Of a stretch of 64,000 nucleotides of DNA, positions 38,764 to 47,732 are shown in pieces. The DNA is taken from NCBI RefSeq assembly GCF_036884295.1, contig NZ_CP145608.1:496001-560000 (forward strand), read 5' to 3'. The stretch is from Brochothrix thermosphacta DSM 20171 = FSL F6-1036. Lineage in GTDB: Bacteria; Bacillota; Bacilli; Lactobacillales; Listeriaceae. Each line of letters begins with the position of its first letter. The stretch's first letter is position 1. The position numbers and the translations under genes were made by a program. Below the pieces are notes generated by a model. It searched no databases. It was not told where the DNA came from and worked only from the letters and a program-made list of their open reading frames with translations.

Positions 38764-40482
38764 ATGGAAAAAATGACAAACTTACAGCAATTTAAAACAG
38801 CAGTTGAGCGTTTCCAAACAAACAAGAGATCACTATCGATAAAAGAATTATTGCCGCCAGTCATAGGAAATCATTCGAAATACATCGTTTTTTTATCAAT
38901 TGGCCAACATAATCAACGCGCAAAAGTTTTCCATCATGTCTCGGAACAATCATATGAAAAAGCACAGGAGCGCGTCATGGATAAAGCATTTAAGTGGTTG
39001 CTGAAATACCAACCGAATTTCACATTTGTAAAACTTGACTACGTGACGAATGTTGAAGAAACGACCCTTTTAAAACTACAGACTAAAATAGCTAAGTATC
39101 GAAAAAATTATTTTAGAAAAGGCATCGCATTTGATAGTGATTTTTCATTATCTTTTTTGGAACAAGAAGTGAATGGTAATGCTTTTATTCGTGAGGCTAA
39201 GAATGGTGTGATGGGAATTGACGAGTTAAACATTCGTCACTATTTAAAAGTTAATCGTTATAAAGTTTTTAATTTTACTGTGAATGCTTACGCTCAAAAA
39301 AATATATACCTATTTGATACACAGGGATATTTTTTTGATGTTACTGAAAATCGTAAGTGGACAGAGCTATACAGTGGTGGTCTAGCCAACGGCATTCGAA
39401 AAGCGCCTAATTTAAAACGTGAAATTGAGCAAATCACTAAAAAGTCAACATTATTTTTAGAACAAGAAATTACATCTTCTGGAAAATTTAACTATGGTTA
39501 TTTCTCGGCGTTTGATAAGAAAATCGGTACCTATAATATACTAAGACACTCGAGTTCACTATACTCTATGCTGGAAGGTTATGAAGTTATCGGTGATAAA
39601 AAAATATTAGCCTCAGCTAAAAAAAGTATTGATTATTTAATTAGCACATCACTTGTTTATCGACATGGGGAAACAGCCTATATTGTTGATAAAGCGAATG
39701 CTGATGAAATAAAATTGGGGTCAAATGCAACAGCCATCTTGGCAATCACTAAGTACACAGAGGTGTCACAAGATAGATCCTATATAGCTTATGCTCAACA
39801 TTTAGCCAATGGTATTTTAGAAATGAGAAATAAAGAAGATGGACATTATACTCACGTGTTACAATATCCAACATTTGATGTGAAAGATAAGTTTCGAATT
39901 ATTTATTATGAAGGTGAAGCCGTTTTTTCTTTATTACGTCTGTATCAAATTGACAATGATAAAAAATGGCTAGATGAAGTGGTTGATTATTTCGAAATAT
40001 TCATAGCGGAAGACTACTGGAAACATCATGATCATTGGTTAAGTTATGCCGTGAATGAATTGACTGATTATATTTCAGATGACAAGTACTATCAATTTGG
40101 ATTGAAAAACTGTGCTGATAAGTTAGATTTTATGTACCATCGAGAAACCACATTCCCAACATTTTTAGAATTAACAATGGCAGCATATAAAATGTTACGC
40201 AAAATTAAAGCAGAAAATAAAGACTACCTACTCACTGATTTTGATGAAACGTTATTAATTCAAACAATTGATAAACGCGCAGAGTATCAACGTGTCGGTT
40301 TTATGTACCCTGAATTGGCAATGTATTTTAAAACACCTGAAACAGTGTTAAATGGATTCTTCATTCGTCATCATTCATTTAGAGTGAGGATTGATGATGT
40401 TGAACATAATTTATCAGGCTATATTCAATACTTGCTACATCGCATACCCGATATTGAAAAGAAAGCTTTAGCAACAGTATAG
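38764..40482 (+). CDS. Protein of unknown function with a helical-repeat (six-hairpin-like) C-terminal half
   Basis: A 572-residue protein I cannot assign. There is no signal peptide or membrane segment, so it is cytoplasmic. Residues 1-200 are a basic mixed region (LPPVIGNHSKYIVFLSIG, AFDSDFSLSFLEQEVNG). From about 215 the sequence shows repeated helix pairs with aromatic and Gly spots (NILRHSSSLYSMLEGYEV, KLGSNATAILAITKYTEV, RIIYYEGEAVFSLLRLYQ, HWLSYAVNELTDY), a pattern seen in (alpha/alpha)6 barrel glycosidases and epimerases. It lies between the LPNTA protein and the sortase, and only 42 bases before the latter. A role in modifying the wall, or a glycan made with it, is speculation. Confidence 0.6.
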   Translation: MEKMTNLQQFKTAVERFQTNKRSLSIKELLPPVIGNHSKYIVFLSIGQHNQRAKVFHHVSEQSYEKAQERVMDKAFKWLLKYQPNFTFVKLDYVTNVEETTLLKLQTKIAKYRKNYFRKGIAFDSDFSLSFLEQEVNGNAFIREAKNGVMGIDELNIRHYLKVNRYKVFNFTVNAYAQKNIYLFDTQGYFFDVTENRKWTELYSGGLANGIRKAPNLKREIEQITKKSTLFLEQEITSSGKFNYGYFSAFDKKIGTYNILRHSSSLYSMLEGYEVIGDKKILASAKKSIDYLISTSLVYRHGETAYIVDKANADEIKLGSNATAILAITKYTEVSQDRSYIAYAQHLANGILEMRNKEDGHYTHVLQYPTFDVKDKFRIIYYEGEAVFSLLRLYQIDNDKKWLDEVVDYFEIFIAEDYWKHHDHWLSYAVNELTDYISDDKYYQFGLKNCADKLDFMYHRETTFPTFLELTMAAYKMLRKIKAENKDYLLTDFDETLLIQTIDKRAEYQRVGFMYPELAMYFKTPETVLNGFFIRHHSFRVRIDDVEHNLSGYIQYLLHRIPDIEKKALATV

Positions 40483-40524
40483 ATATTGAAGTAACTCTAA
40501 ACGATTAACTTTGGGAGTGTACCT

Positions 40525-41097
40525 ATGAAGAAAATAATTAGTATTATTATAATTGTGGCAGGTTTAATTTTTGTAGGTATTGCAGCTAGTGAGTATTTTT
40601 CGGGTAAAAAACAAGTTGAAGTAGCTCTAGCAGATGCTGAAAAAATTGTTGATAAATCAAAACAAAAAAGCTTAACAGCAGATACATTTTCGTATGAGAT
40701 TGGTGATGTCATTGGCTTGTTAAAAATTCCTAGTTTAGATGAGACTTTACCAATTATTGAAGGCACTGATTATGAAATGTTGGATAGAGGAGTAGGTCAC
40801 TATGAAACGACTAAACTGCCTGGCCAAAAAAAACAAATATTGTTCTCAGGACATAGAAATACCGTTTTTACTAAGTTAGGTGATTTAAAACAAGGTGATC
40901 GTTTTGTAGTTGAGATGCCTTATGGCAACTATGAGTATGAACTTAAATCTACTGAAATAGTAGATGCAAATGATCTATCCGTTATTCGTGATATGGATGA
41001 AGAGCTGTTGACATTGAGCACGTGTTATCCCTTTTCATTTATTGGGGATGCTCCTGACCGTTATATTGTTTACGCGACACCAATAGTTAAAAGCTAA
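40525..41097 (+). CDS. Class D-type sortase
   Basis: A 190-residue membrane-anchored transpeptidase. One N-terminal hydrophobic segment (4-22) is followed by an extracellular catalytic domain. The catalytic triad is visible: His110 in FSGHRNTVF, Cys167 in LSTCYPF, and Arg179 in APDRYIVYA. The TLSTCYPF...APDRY signature is that of class D sortases, including B. anthracis SrtC, which uses LPNTA. The surface protein two genes upstream ends in exactly LPNTA, so this is its likely dedicated anchoring enzyme. It ends before a terminator at 41148. Confidence 0.92.
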   Translation: MKKIISIIIIVAGLIFVGIAASEYFSGKKQVEVALADAEKIVDKSKQKSLTADTFSYEIGDVIGLLKIPSLDETLPIIEGTDYEMLDRGVGHYETTKLPGQKKQILFSGHRNTVFTKLGDLKQGDRFVVEMPYGNYEYELKSTEIVDANDLSVIRDMDEELLTLSTCYPFSFIGDAPDRYIVYATPIVKS

Positions 41098-41147
41098 TTT
41101 ATTTGATGACAATAAAAGTCCATGTTACTAACGTATAGATAGTCTGA

Positions 41148-41178
41148 GTTGAGATGTTAAAGCATCTCAACTTTTTTA
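41148..41178 (+). terminator. Rho-independent terminator after the sortase gene
   Basis: GTTGAGATG/CATCTCAAC stem with six-base loop and six T. Confidence 0.92.
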
Positions 41179-41226
41179 TTTTTTATAAATACTCAATAAG
41201 GTACATCGTTAATCTTTCAAGAATAC

Positions 41227-41235
41227 TGCTATAAT
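41227..41235 (+). promoter_or_regulatory. Extended -10 promoter of the gluconate regulator
   Basis: TGC followed by TATAAT (41230-41235). The -35 region is weak. Confidence 0.5.
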
Positions 41236-41276
41236 AGAAGATATATACGCAAATAAAGTGAAAGTAGGATACAACT

Positions 41277-41963
41277 ATGACTGAAGAAATAAAAAAAACA
41301 AGACAACCTTTAGCGCAGGTAGTTGCTAACAATTTAGAAGAATTAATTAAAAGTCAAAAATACAACATTGGCGATAAATTACCTAATGAGTTCGAGTTAG
41401 CGACAGAACTTAATGTAGGGCGTGGGACTATTCGTGAGGCTATTAAGCTTATGGCTGCGCGTAATATCGTAGAAATTCGTCGAGGTACAGGAACATTTGT
41501 ATCTGAAGCACCTGGTATTTCGGAGGATCCTTTGGGGTTAAGTTTTATTGCGGATAAGAAAAAACTGAGCCAAGATTTGATGGAAATGAGAAGTATAATT
41601 GAGCCTGAAATTGCACGATTGGCAGCTGAACATGCAACAGTCTCAGAAATTGAACAGATGGAGGCTCTATGTCTTGCAATTGAAAATTTAATTCAAAATG
41701 ACTGCAATCATGAAGAATTAGATATTGAGTTGCATACGCTAATTGCTAAATCAAGTCGGAATTTAGTGGTACCATCACTAATACCGATTATTCAAACAGC
41801 AATCTCATTGTTTATTGATTTAACTAATCGTCATTTGAAAGACGAAACAATAAAAACCCATGCTGCAATTGTTTCGGCGATTAAACAAGGTGATGGTACA
41901 GAAGCAAAAAAACAAATGGCAGCTCATTTACAATACAATAAAACAGCGCTTCACATTGAATAA
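41277..41963 (+). CDS. gntR: GntR/FadR-family regulator (gluconate operon repressor)
   Basis: A 228-residue regulator with a GntR winged helix at about 10-75 (LPNEFELATELNVGRGTIREAIKLMAARNIVEIRRGTGTFV) and a helical FCD effector domain (about 95-220; DLMEMRSIIEPEIARLAAEHA). It stands before gluconokinase and gluconate permease genes but is separated from them by its own terminator (42016-42054) and a new promoter. It is thus a separate transcript controlling the pair. Gluconate as effector is inferred. Confidence 0.87.
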   Translation: MTEEIKKTRQPLAQVVANNLEELIKSQKYNIGDKLPNEFELATELNVGRGTIREAIKLMAARNIVEIRRGTGTFVSEAPGISEDPLGLSFIADKKKLSQDLMEMRSIIEPEIARLAAEHATVSEIEQMEALCLAIENLIQNDCNHEELDIELHTLIAKSSRNLVVPSLIPIIQTAISLFIDLTNRHLKDETIKTHAAIVSAIKQGDGTEAKKQMAAHLQYNKTALHIE

Positions 41964-42015
41964 AGCCTTGCAATAAATCCTAAGTAGCATACAGTAACTA
42001 AAGTTAGTTCAAATA

Positions 42016-42054
42016 AAGTAGTATTGGTGTAATTACCGATACTGCTTCTTTTTC
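42016..42054 (+). terminator. Rho-independent terminator after gntR
   Basis: AAGTAGTATTGG pairs with CCGATACTGCTT (two G-U) over an eight-base loop; T-rich tail. Confidence 0.75.
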
Positions 42055-42157
42055 ATATGCTTTCTATTGCAATAAAAAACTGATTATGAATAGTATTTAA
42101 ACACCTTAGGCGATTGATAGAATGTGACAGAAAACAAAACATTCTTTCAGTATAGTA

Positions 42158-42217
42158 TTGACAAATAAACGTGTAAGCGTTATCATTCTATTGTAGATAG
42201 ACGTATGACGTCCTACG
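42158..42217 (+). promoter_or_regulatory. gntK promoter with perfect cre and downstream palindrome
   Basis: TTGACA (42158-42163), 17-bp spacer and TATCAT (42181-42186). TGTAAGCGTTATCA (42172-42185) fits the cre consensus at all 14 positions and overlaps the -10, so CcpA would block the promoter. A 16-bp palindrome CGTATGACGTCCTACG (42202-42217, one mismatched pair) lies just past the expected start site and is a candidate GntR operator. Confidence 0.8.
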
Positions 42218-42257
42218 ACTGGGAAGAAGTAGAACAATTGAATAAAGGGGTGTTAAA

Positions 42258-43790
42258 ATGACAGCGTTAGATTTAGTAATCGGTATGGACATCGGTACAA
42301 CAAGTACAAAAGGTGTGCTTTATGATACAGATGGTACAGTGATAGCCACATCAGATAAATTATATTCATTAATTCAAGATCAACCAGATAAAGCAGAGCA
42401 AAATCCTGATGAAATTTTAACTGCAGTTGTAAGCGTTATCTCAAATATTGTTCGTGACGCTGGTGTAAATAGAAGACGAATTGCAGGCGTTTCATTCTCA
42501 AGTGCAATGCATAGCTTGATTTTATTAGATAAAGAAGAACAATTAGTGACACAATCAATTACATGGGCTGATAATCGAGCGCATCGTTGGACACAACATA
42601 TTAAAGATGAACTAAACGGGATAGAAATATACAAACGAACAGGGACACCTTTACATCCGATGTCGCCTCTAAGTAAGTTATTATGGTTGAAAAACGATGA
42701 ACCAGCTCTATATAAAAAAGCGCGTTATTTTATCGGGATTAAAGAATACATTTTTTTGAGATTATTTAAACGTCGTATAGTTGATATGTCAATTGCATCA
42801 GCAACAGGAATGTACAACATTCATACGTTAGATTGGGATGAAGGTGTACTTGATTTATTAGAAATAGATGCTAGCTATTTGTCAGAGGTCGTTGAAACAA
42901 ATGTTTCAATTACCGGGCTAGATAAGGAATATGCGCATGTCATGGGCTTACCTGTATCAATGCCATTTTTTATAGGTGCTAGCGATGGAGTGTTATCTAA
43001 TCTTGGCGTTAATGCGATTGACGGCAAAACATTAGCCCTAACAATAGGTACAAGTGGTGCTGTACGAATGGTTGTTAATGAACCACGTGTTGATCCGAAA
43101 GGACGTACTTTCTGTTACGCATTAACAAAAGATCGATGGGTAATTGGCGGTGCTGTAAACAATGGTGGGATTGTATTTCGTTGGGTGCGCGATCAGCTCT
43201 ATCCATCAGACACATTAACAAATAGTGAAAATTACAATCTTTTAACTGAAAAAGCAAGTCAAATTGCGGCAGGGTCAAATGGTTTAATCTTTCATCCGTT
43301 TTTAGGCGGTGAACGTGCACCATTATGGGATGCTGATGCAAAAGGGACATTTATTGGTTTAACACATAGACATACACGTGATCACATGATTAGAGCGGCA
43401 CTTGAAGGGATTGTTTTTAATTTATACAGTGTGCTACTAGTATTAGAAGAAATTGCACCATTACCTAAACGTATTCATGCAACGGGAGGTTTCGCTCGTT
43501 CTAGTTTATGGCGTCAGTTGCTCGCTGATATTTTTGAACAAGAGGTGGTTATCCCTGAAAGCTTTGAAAGTTCGTGTTTAGGAGCAGCAGTGCTCGCAAT
43601 GGAAGAACTGGATTTAGTCAATTCATTAGAATCGGTATCGTCTATGGTTGGTGTGACACATACTCATATTCCAAATAAGGCACATTTCGAGGCTTACCGT
43701 GAACTTTTTCCTATCTTTATTCGAACAACACGATTATTACAAACAGAATTTGCAACATTAGCTGATTTTCAACGTAAATATACATTATAG
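42258..43790 (+). CDS. gntK: Gluconokinase, FGGY family
   Basis: A 510-residue kinase that makes 6-phosphogluconate. The N-terminal phosphate loop MDIGTTSTKGVLYD, the FGGY N-domain, LTIGTSGAVRM, and C-terminal ATGGFARSSLWRQLLADIF with GAAVLA-type ending are typical. It is 18 bases before the permease gene. Choice of gluconate over xylulose or ribulose rests on the adjacent GntP and GntR genes. The start ATG 42258 follows AAAGGGG. Confidence 0.92.
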   Translation: MTALDLVIGMDIGTTSTKGVLYDTDGTVIATSDKLYSLIQDQPDKAEQNPDEILTAVVSVISNIVRDAGVNRRRIAGVSFSSAMHSLILLDKEEQLVTQSITWADNRAHRWTQHIKDELNGIEIYKRTGTPLHPMSPLSKLLWLKNDEPALYKKARYFIGIKEYIFLRLFKRRIVDMSIASATGMYNIHTLDWDEGVLDLLEIDASYLSEVVETNVSITGLDKEYAHVMGLPVSMPFFIGASDGVLSNLGVNAIDGKTLALTIGTSGAVRMVVNEPRVDPKGRTFCYALTKDRWVIGGAVNNGGIVFRWVRDQLYPSDTLTNSENYNLLTEKASQIAAGSNGLIFHPFLGGERAPLWDADAKGTFIGLTHRHTRDHMIRAALEGIVFNLYSVLLVLEEIAPLPKRIHATGGFARSSLWRQLLADIFEQEVVIPESFESSCLGAAVLAMEELDLVNSLESVSSMVGVTHTHIPNKAHFEAYRELFPIFIRTTRLLQTEFATLADFQRKYTL

Positions 43791-43807
43791 TTAGGGGGGC
43801 GGAATAA

Positions 43808-45157
43808 ATGGAGTTAGTTATTGTCGGAATCGGGATTATCGTTTTATTATTACTCATTATTCAATTTAAACTGAACACATTTGTATCATTAGTGATAGTA
43901 GCAATAGGTGTAGGGATTGCATTAGGTATTCCTATGAATAAAATTATTGGTGTGGTTGAAGCAGGGATCGGTAGTCAATTAGGTCATTTAGCCCTTGTAT
44001 TTGGTTTTGGAGCCGTACTTGGTAAGCTAGTGGCAGATTCAGGTGGCGCTTATCGTATATCGGTTACTTTAATTAATAAATTTGGGCGTAAAAAAATACA
44101 AATTGCTGTTCTCATTGCCTCATTCATTATTGGTATTGCACTCTTCTTTGAAGTAGGTTTAGTACTTTTAATTCCAATTATTTTTACAATTGCAAGTGAA
44201 TTGGGGATTTCGATTTTATATTTAGGGATTCCAATGGCGGCAGCTTTATCTGTAACACATGGATTTTTACCTCCACATCCAGCACCAACAGCGATTGCGT
44301 TAATTTACAAAGCAAATATTGGTATGGTACTTTTATACGGCATGATTATTGCGATTCCAACCGCTTTAATTGCAGGGCCACTTTATACTAAATTCGCAAA
44401 AAAAATTGTACCAGATGCATTTGCTCGAACAGGTAACATTGCTGCTTTAGGCGAACAAAAAAAATTCGAACTTAAAGAAACACCGGGATTTGGTATAAGT
44501 ACATTAACTGCGTTATTTCCAGTTATTTTAATGGCTATTGCAACGGTCTACGAGTTACTTAAAGAGTCACTAACTTTCAGTAGTAATATTAAAGTAGATG
44601 AAGCGATTGCTTTCATCGGTACACCAGGTATGGCAATGTTGTTATCCTTGTTATTCGCGATTTATAGCATGGGAATTGCCCGTAAGATTCCGATGAAAGA
44701 GCTTATGAATTCAATGTCAAAAGCAATTCAACAAATTGCAATGATGTTACTTATTATCGGTGGTGGTGGTGCTTTTAAACAAGTACTTGTAGAGGGTGGC
44801 GTTGGTGAATACGTTGCTAAAATGTTTACAGATTTAAGTTTATCACCAATTATTTTAGCATGGTTGTTTGCAGCTGTTTTACGTATTTGTCTAGGATCAG
44901 CAACTGTTGCGGCTTTAACAGCAGCAGGATTGGTAGTTCCATTGATGGCAGCTACTGGAACAAATCCAGCCTTAATGGTTATTGCAACTGGAGCGGGAAG
45001 CTTAATTGCTTCACATGTTAATGATGCAGGTTTCTGGATGTTTAAAGAGTACTTTAATCTGTCAATTAAAGAGACGTTTGCAACTTGGACAGCTCTGGAA
45101 ACTGTGATTTCAATTGTAGGATTAGGTGGCGCATTGGCACTTAATTTAATTGTATGA
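43808..45157 (+). CDS. gntP: Gluconate permease, GntP family
   Basis: A 449-residue proton-coupled transporter with about 12-14 hydrophobic segments. Family blocks GFGAVLGKLVADSGGAYRI, HGFLPPHPAPTAIA, GGGGAFKQVLVEGGVG and SHVNDAGFWMFKEYFNLS are clear. It follows gntK closely with a strong GGGGGG ribosome site, so both come from the cre-controlled promoter. Confidence 0.94.
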   Translation: MELVIVGIGIIVLLLLIIQFKLNTFVSLVIVAIGVGIALGIPMNKIIGVVEAGIGSQLGHLALVFGFGAVLGKLVADSGGAYRISVTLINKFGRKKIQIAVLIASFIIGIALFFEVGLVLLIPIIFTIASELGISILYLGIPMAAALSVTHGFLPPHPAPTAIALIYKANIGMVLLYGMIIAIPTALIAGPLYTKFAKKIVPDAFARTGNIAALGEQKKFELKETPGFGISTLTALFPVILMAIATVYELLKESLTFSSNIKVDEAIAFIGTPGMAMLLSLLFAIYSMGIARKIPMKELMNSMSKAIQQIAMMLLIIGGGGAFKQVLVEGGVGEYVAKMFTDLSLSPIILAWLFAAVLRICLGSATVAALTAAGLVVPLMAATGTNPALMVIATGAGSLIASHVNDAGFWMFKEYFNLSIKETFATWTALETVISIVGLGGALALNLIV

Positions 45158-45307
45158 TAAAAGTAAACACAAACGTCTAGCTCTGAATAAATTGGAAAAA
45201 ATAAAAGTTTGTTTTTTTAACAAAATGATATTTTTGAAATTCCACAAGTTTTGGTGATATTTACTAGAGAATATAAAAGTAAATCAACCTCATGCATTAA
45301 TAAGAGA

Positions 45308-45340
45308 AACATTCTGATATTTTTATCAGAGTGTTTTTTC
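45308..45340 (+). terminator. Rho-independent terminator of the gluconate operon
   Basis: AACATTCTGATA/TATCAGAGTGTT stem (one G-U), four-base loop, T-run. Confidence 0.82.
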
Positions 45341-45447
45341 TCTTTTTAAGAGTAAAGTAAACAAATCAGCAGGATGGCAGAGAAATCTTTGCAACCAGTT
45401 AAATGTAACGATATGATAGAGAAGACAGAACTAGAAGGAGTCGAATA

Positions 45448-46305
45448 ATGATGTGGAAAATAGGATTGACTGGTTGGACAGACCACCCACGCGTGTATCA
45501 TGGACCTCAGCGTCAACAGCTAGAAGATTATGCAGCCTACTTTCCAGTTGTTGAAGTTGATACATCTTTTTACGCGATACCACGTGTTTCATCGGTCGAA
45601 CGTTGGGTTCAACGTACTCCGACAACATTTGAGTTTATTGTCAAAGCTAATCGTCAAATGACTTTGCATGATGTTACTGATGTCGAGCAATTAGATGAAA
45701 GTCAACAAAAAGAAGTGTTTGCATCTTTTATGGAAGCGTTTGAACCAATGACTAAAGCGAATAAACTCGCATTTATTCTGTTTCAATTTCCACCTTATTT
45801 CACCTGTTCGGCTAAGAATATTGCCTACTTAAAAAAAATAAGAGCATGGCTCCCTGTCGAAGTTGCAATCGAGTTTAGACATGCAAGTTGGTATGACAAA
45901 CTTGTACAAGCAGAGATGTTTCATTTTTTAGAACAACAGCGTTATATACACACAATCGTTGACCAACCACAGGTAGGAGAAAGTACAGTGCCTTATATCA
46001 ATCGTGTGACTGCTTCAAAAGCCTTTATTCGTCTACATGGTCGTAATGAAGCAGGGTGGGTACAGGCTAAAAGAACAGATGGTGATGAATGGCGTGAAGT
46101 GAGAACTTTGTATCGTTATTCAGAAGCTGAGTTAGTAGATATTCAGAAGAAAAGCTTAGAGATAAAAGTGCCATTGTACATTGTTTTCAATAACAACTCA
46201 GGTGGTGATGCAGCAGACAATGGTTTAAGTTTGCAAAAAATAAGTGGTTTGCACTACGAAGGACTTGCTAACCGTCAGTTAAATTTATTTGATGAAGGAG
46301 AATAA
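45448..46305 (+). CDS. DUF72 family protein (YecE/YunF-like)
   Basis: A 285-residue protein of the DUF72 TIM-barrel family, whose biochemical role is not known. Landmarks are IGLTGWTDHPRVYHG at the start, YAAYFPVVEVDTSFYAIP, FLFQFPPYF-like ILFQFPPYF, VAIEFRHASWY and YIVFNNNSGGDAADNG near the end. Two consecutive ATG codons exist at 45448 and 45451; either may be used. It overlaps the next gene by one base. Confidence 0.88.
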   Translation: MMWKIGLTGWTDHPRVYHGPQRQQLEDYAAYFPVVEVDTSFYAIPRVSSVERWVQRTPTTFEFIVKANRQMTLHDVTDVEQLDESQQKEVFASFMEAFEPMTKANKLAFILFQFPPYFTCSAKNIAYLKKIRAWLPVEVAIEFRHASWYDKLVQAEMFHFLEQQRYIHTIVDQPQVGESTVPYINRVTASKAFIRLHGRNEAGWVQAKRTDGDEWREVRTLYRYSEAELVDIQKKSLEIKVPLYIVFNNNSGGDAADNGLSLQKISGLHYEGLANRQLNLFDEGE

Positions 46306-47108
46306 TGACTATGAAAATGATGAAGAATTTACACAATCCGTTTATAGAATTAGAAGGTGCAGTCAATGTGAGAGATCTAGGCAATTATTTAACAACTGAA
46401 AATCGTGTGATTAAGCCGCATCGATTGATACGTGGTGCAGCCTTAAATGCTGTAACAGATCATGACAAAGTGATGATCCATGATACGCTTAATATACGAC
46501 GTGTGGTTGATTTTAGAACGTTAGCTGAGATTTCGGAGTTACCTAATCAAAAAATTGAGGGTGTTGAAGATATTCACATCGCCGTAATGACGGACTTAGG
46601 TCATGGTGCAAGTCTTGAGGATATCATTGCAGAAGTAGCTAAAGCACCAGAATCCAATGACTACTTATTAAATATCAACCGTCGCTTGGTAACAGATGAA
46701 TCGGCGCAAACAGGATATCGCGCATTTATGCACGATTTGTTAGCAACACCAGACACGGCGACATATTGGCATTGTGCGGCTGGAAAAGATCGTACGGGCT
46801 TTGCAGCAGCATTAGTACTTAAAACCTTAGCAGTGGACAATAAAACGATTTTACGTGATTATTTACTTAGCAACCCAGGTCGTGCGGTTGAGAATGAGCG
46901 AATGATGTCGCAGATATTAGCAACTACTTCATTAGAACCAGTCGTTGCACAAGCAATAAAACGTGGATTGGAAGTAAATGGGGCGTATATCCTCAATGCA
47001 TTAGAAACAATGGATAATACGTTTGGTTCAGTTGAAAATTATCTTTCTGAAGTGATTGGTTTTTCTAAAAAAGATATTATTGATTTCAAGAAAATTTATT
47101 TAAAGTAA
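46305..47108 (+). CDS. Protein tyrosine/serine phosphatase, Y_phosphatase3 family
   Basis: A 267-residue phosphatase with the CX5R loop HCAAGKDRTGFA, Cys157 being the nucleophile and Arg163 binding phosphate. The N-terminal NVRDLGNY and RLIRGAALNAVT segments are typical of the IphP/LipA-like group in Listeria and other Firmicutes, some of which act on phosphotyrosine or phosphoinositides. No signal peptide, so probably cytosolic unless released. It starts one base inside the DUF72 stop, so they are coupled. Its natural substrate cannot be told from sequence. Confidence 0.85.
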   Translation: MTMKMMKNLHNPFIELEGAVNVRDLGNYLTTENRVIKPHRLIRGAALNAVTDHDKVMIHDTLNIRRVVDFRTLAEISELPNQKIEGVEDIHIAVMTDLGHGASLEDIIAEVAKAPESNDYLLNINRRLVTDESAQTGYRAFMHDLLATPDTATYWHCAAGKDRTGFAAALVLKTLAVDNKTILRDYLLSNPGRAVENERMMSQILATTSLEPVVAQAIKRGLEVNGAYILNALETMDNTFGSVENYLSEVIGFSKKDIIDFKKIYLK

Positions 47109-47142
47109 AGATAATAGTTCTAAGTGAACGATTAAGGCTATA

Positions 47143-47194
47143 AAAAAACAGCACCGCTTAAATTCACTTACGAATTTAGGCGATGCTGTTTAAT
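47143..47194. terminator. Bidirectional terminator hairpin
   Basis: Arms AACAGCACCGCTTAAATTC and GAATTTAGGCGATGCTGTT pair with one bulge and a G-U; A-run before and T-rich after. It lies between convergent genes. Confidence 0.8.
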
Positions 47195-47234
47195 TTAAGT
47201 GTGATACATTACGTTGGAAAAATTTAAAAGACAA

Positions 47235-47477
47235 TTATTTAGCGTCTTCACGTTGGCGACGGCTCATTTTTGCATAACATAATTTTTGATTAAATGAGAG
47301 GGCATAAGTGAAAATAATACAGCCTGCTACGAGACGTGCGAATGTCGCCCAGTGATGATTAGGTAGAAATCTGCTGATTAACCAATCACAAAGATAAAAC
47401 CCGACTACACTGATAATAATAAAGATAGCAAGTTGAACAAAAAAGCGTAGAACGACTGATGAATAATGTGGCGACAT
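47235..47477 (-). CDS. Small membrane protein of unknown function
   Basis: An 80-residue protein with two hydrophobic segments (about 10-30 and 45-62) and a basic C-terminal tail (KMSRRQREDAK). A strong AAGGAGG lies eight bases before ATG 47477, which supports translation. It is convergent with the phosphatase gene and shares the hairpin at 47143. I do not recognise the family. Confidence 0.65.
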   Translation of the reverse strand: MSPHYSSVVLRFFVQLAIFIIISVVGFYLCDWLISRFLPNHHWATFARLVAGCIIFTYALSFNQKLCYAKMSRRQREDAK

Positions 47478-47732
47478 TTGAGCGCCTCCTTACGATATAT
47501 TTTAATAACAATCATAATTATAGGCTTAAATTTAAAAAATGCAATGCTAAATGTGAAAAAAATGAGAAATTTATCATCTAATTTTAATAATTGTATGGAT
47601 TTTATTAATCCGACTAAAAAGCAAGGAATTAAAAGATGCCTTTTTTAACAAAGTAGGTTAAAATATAGTAAATAAACAAACTCAAAGTTTTCATACTCAT
47701 TAATAGACAAGTTGTTTGAAGGGGGAAGATGC

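Noticed and set aside
47466-47648. 60-residue plus-strand ORF upstream of the YunD-like gene
   Set aside because: No ribosome site, Asn/Lys-rich translation of AT-rich intergenic DNA, and start overlaps the divergent small membrane protein gene.
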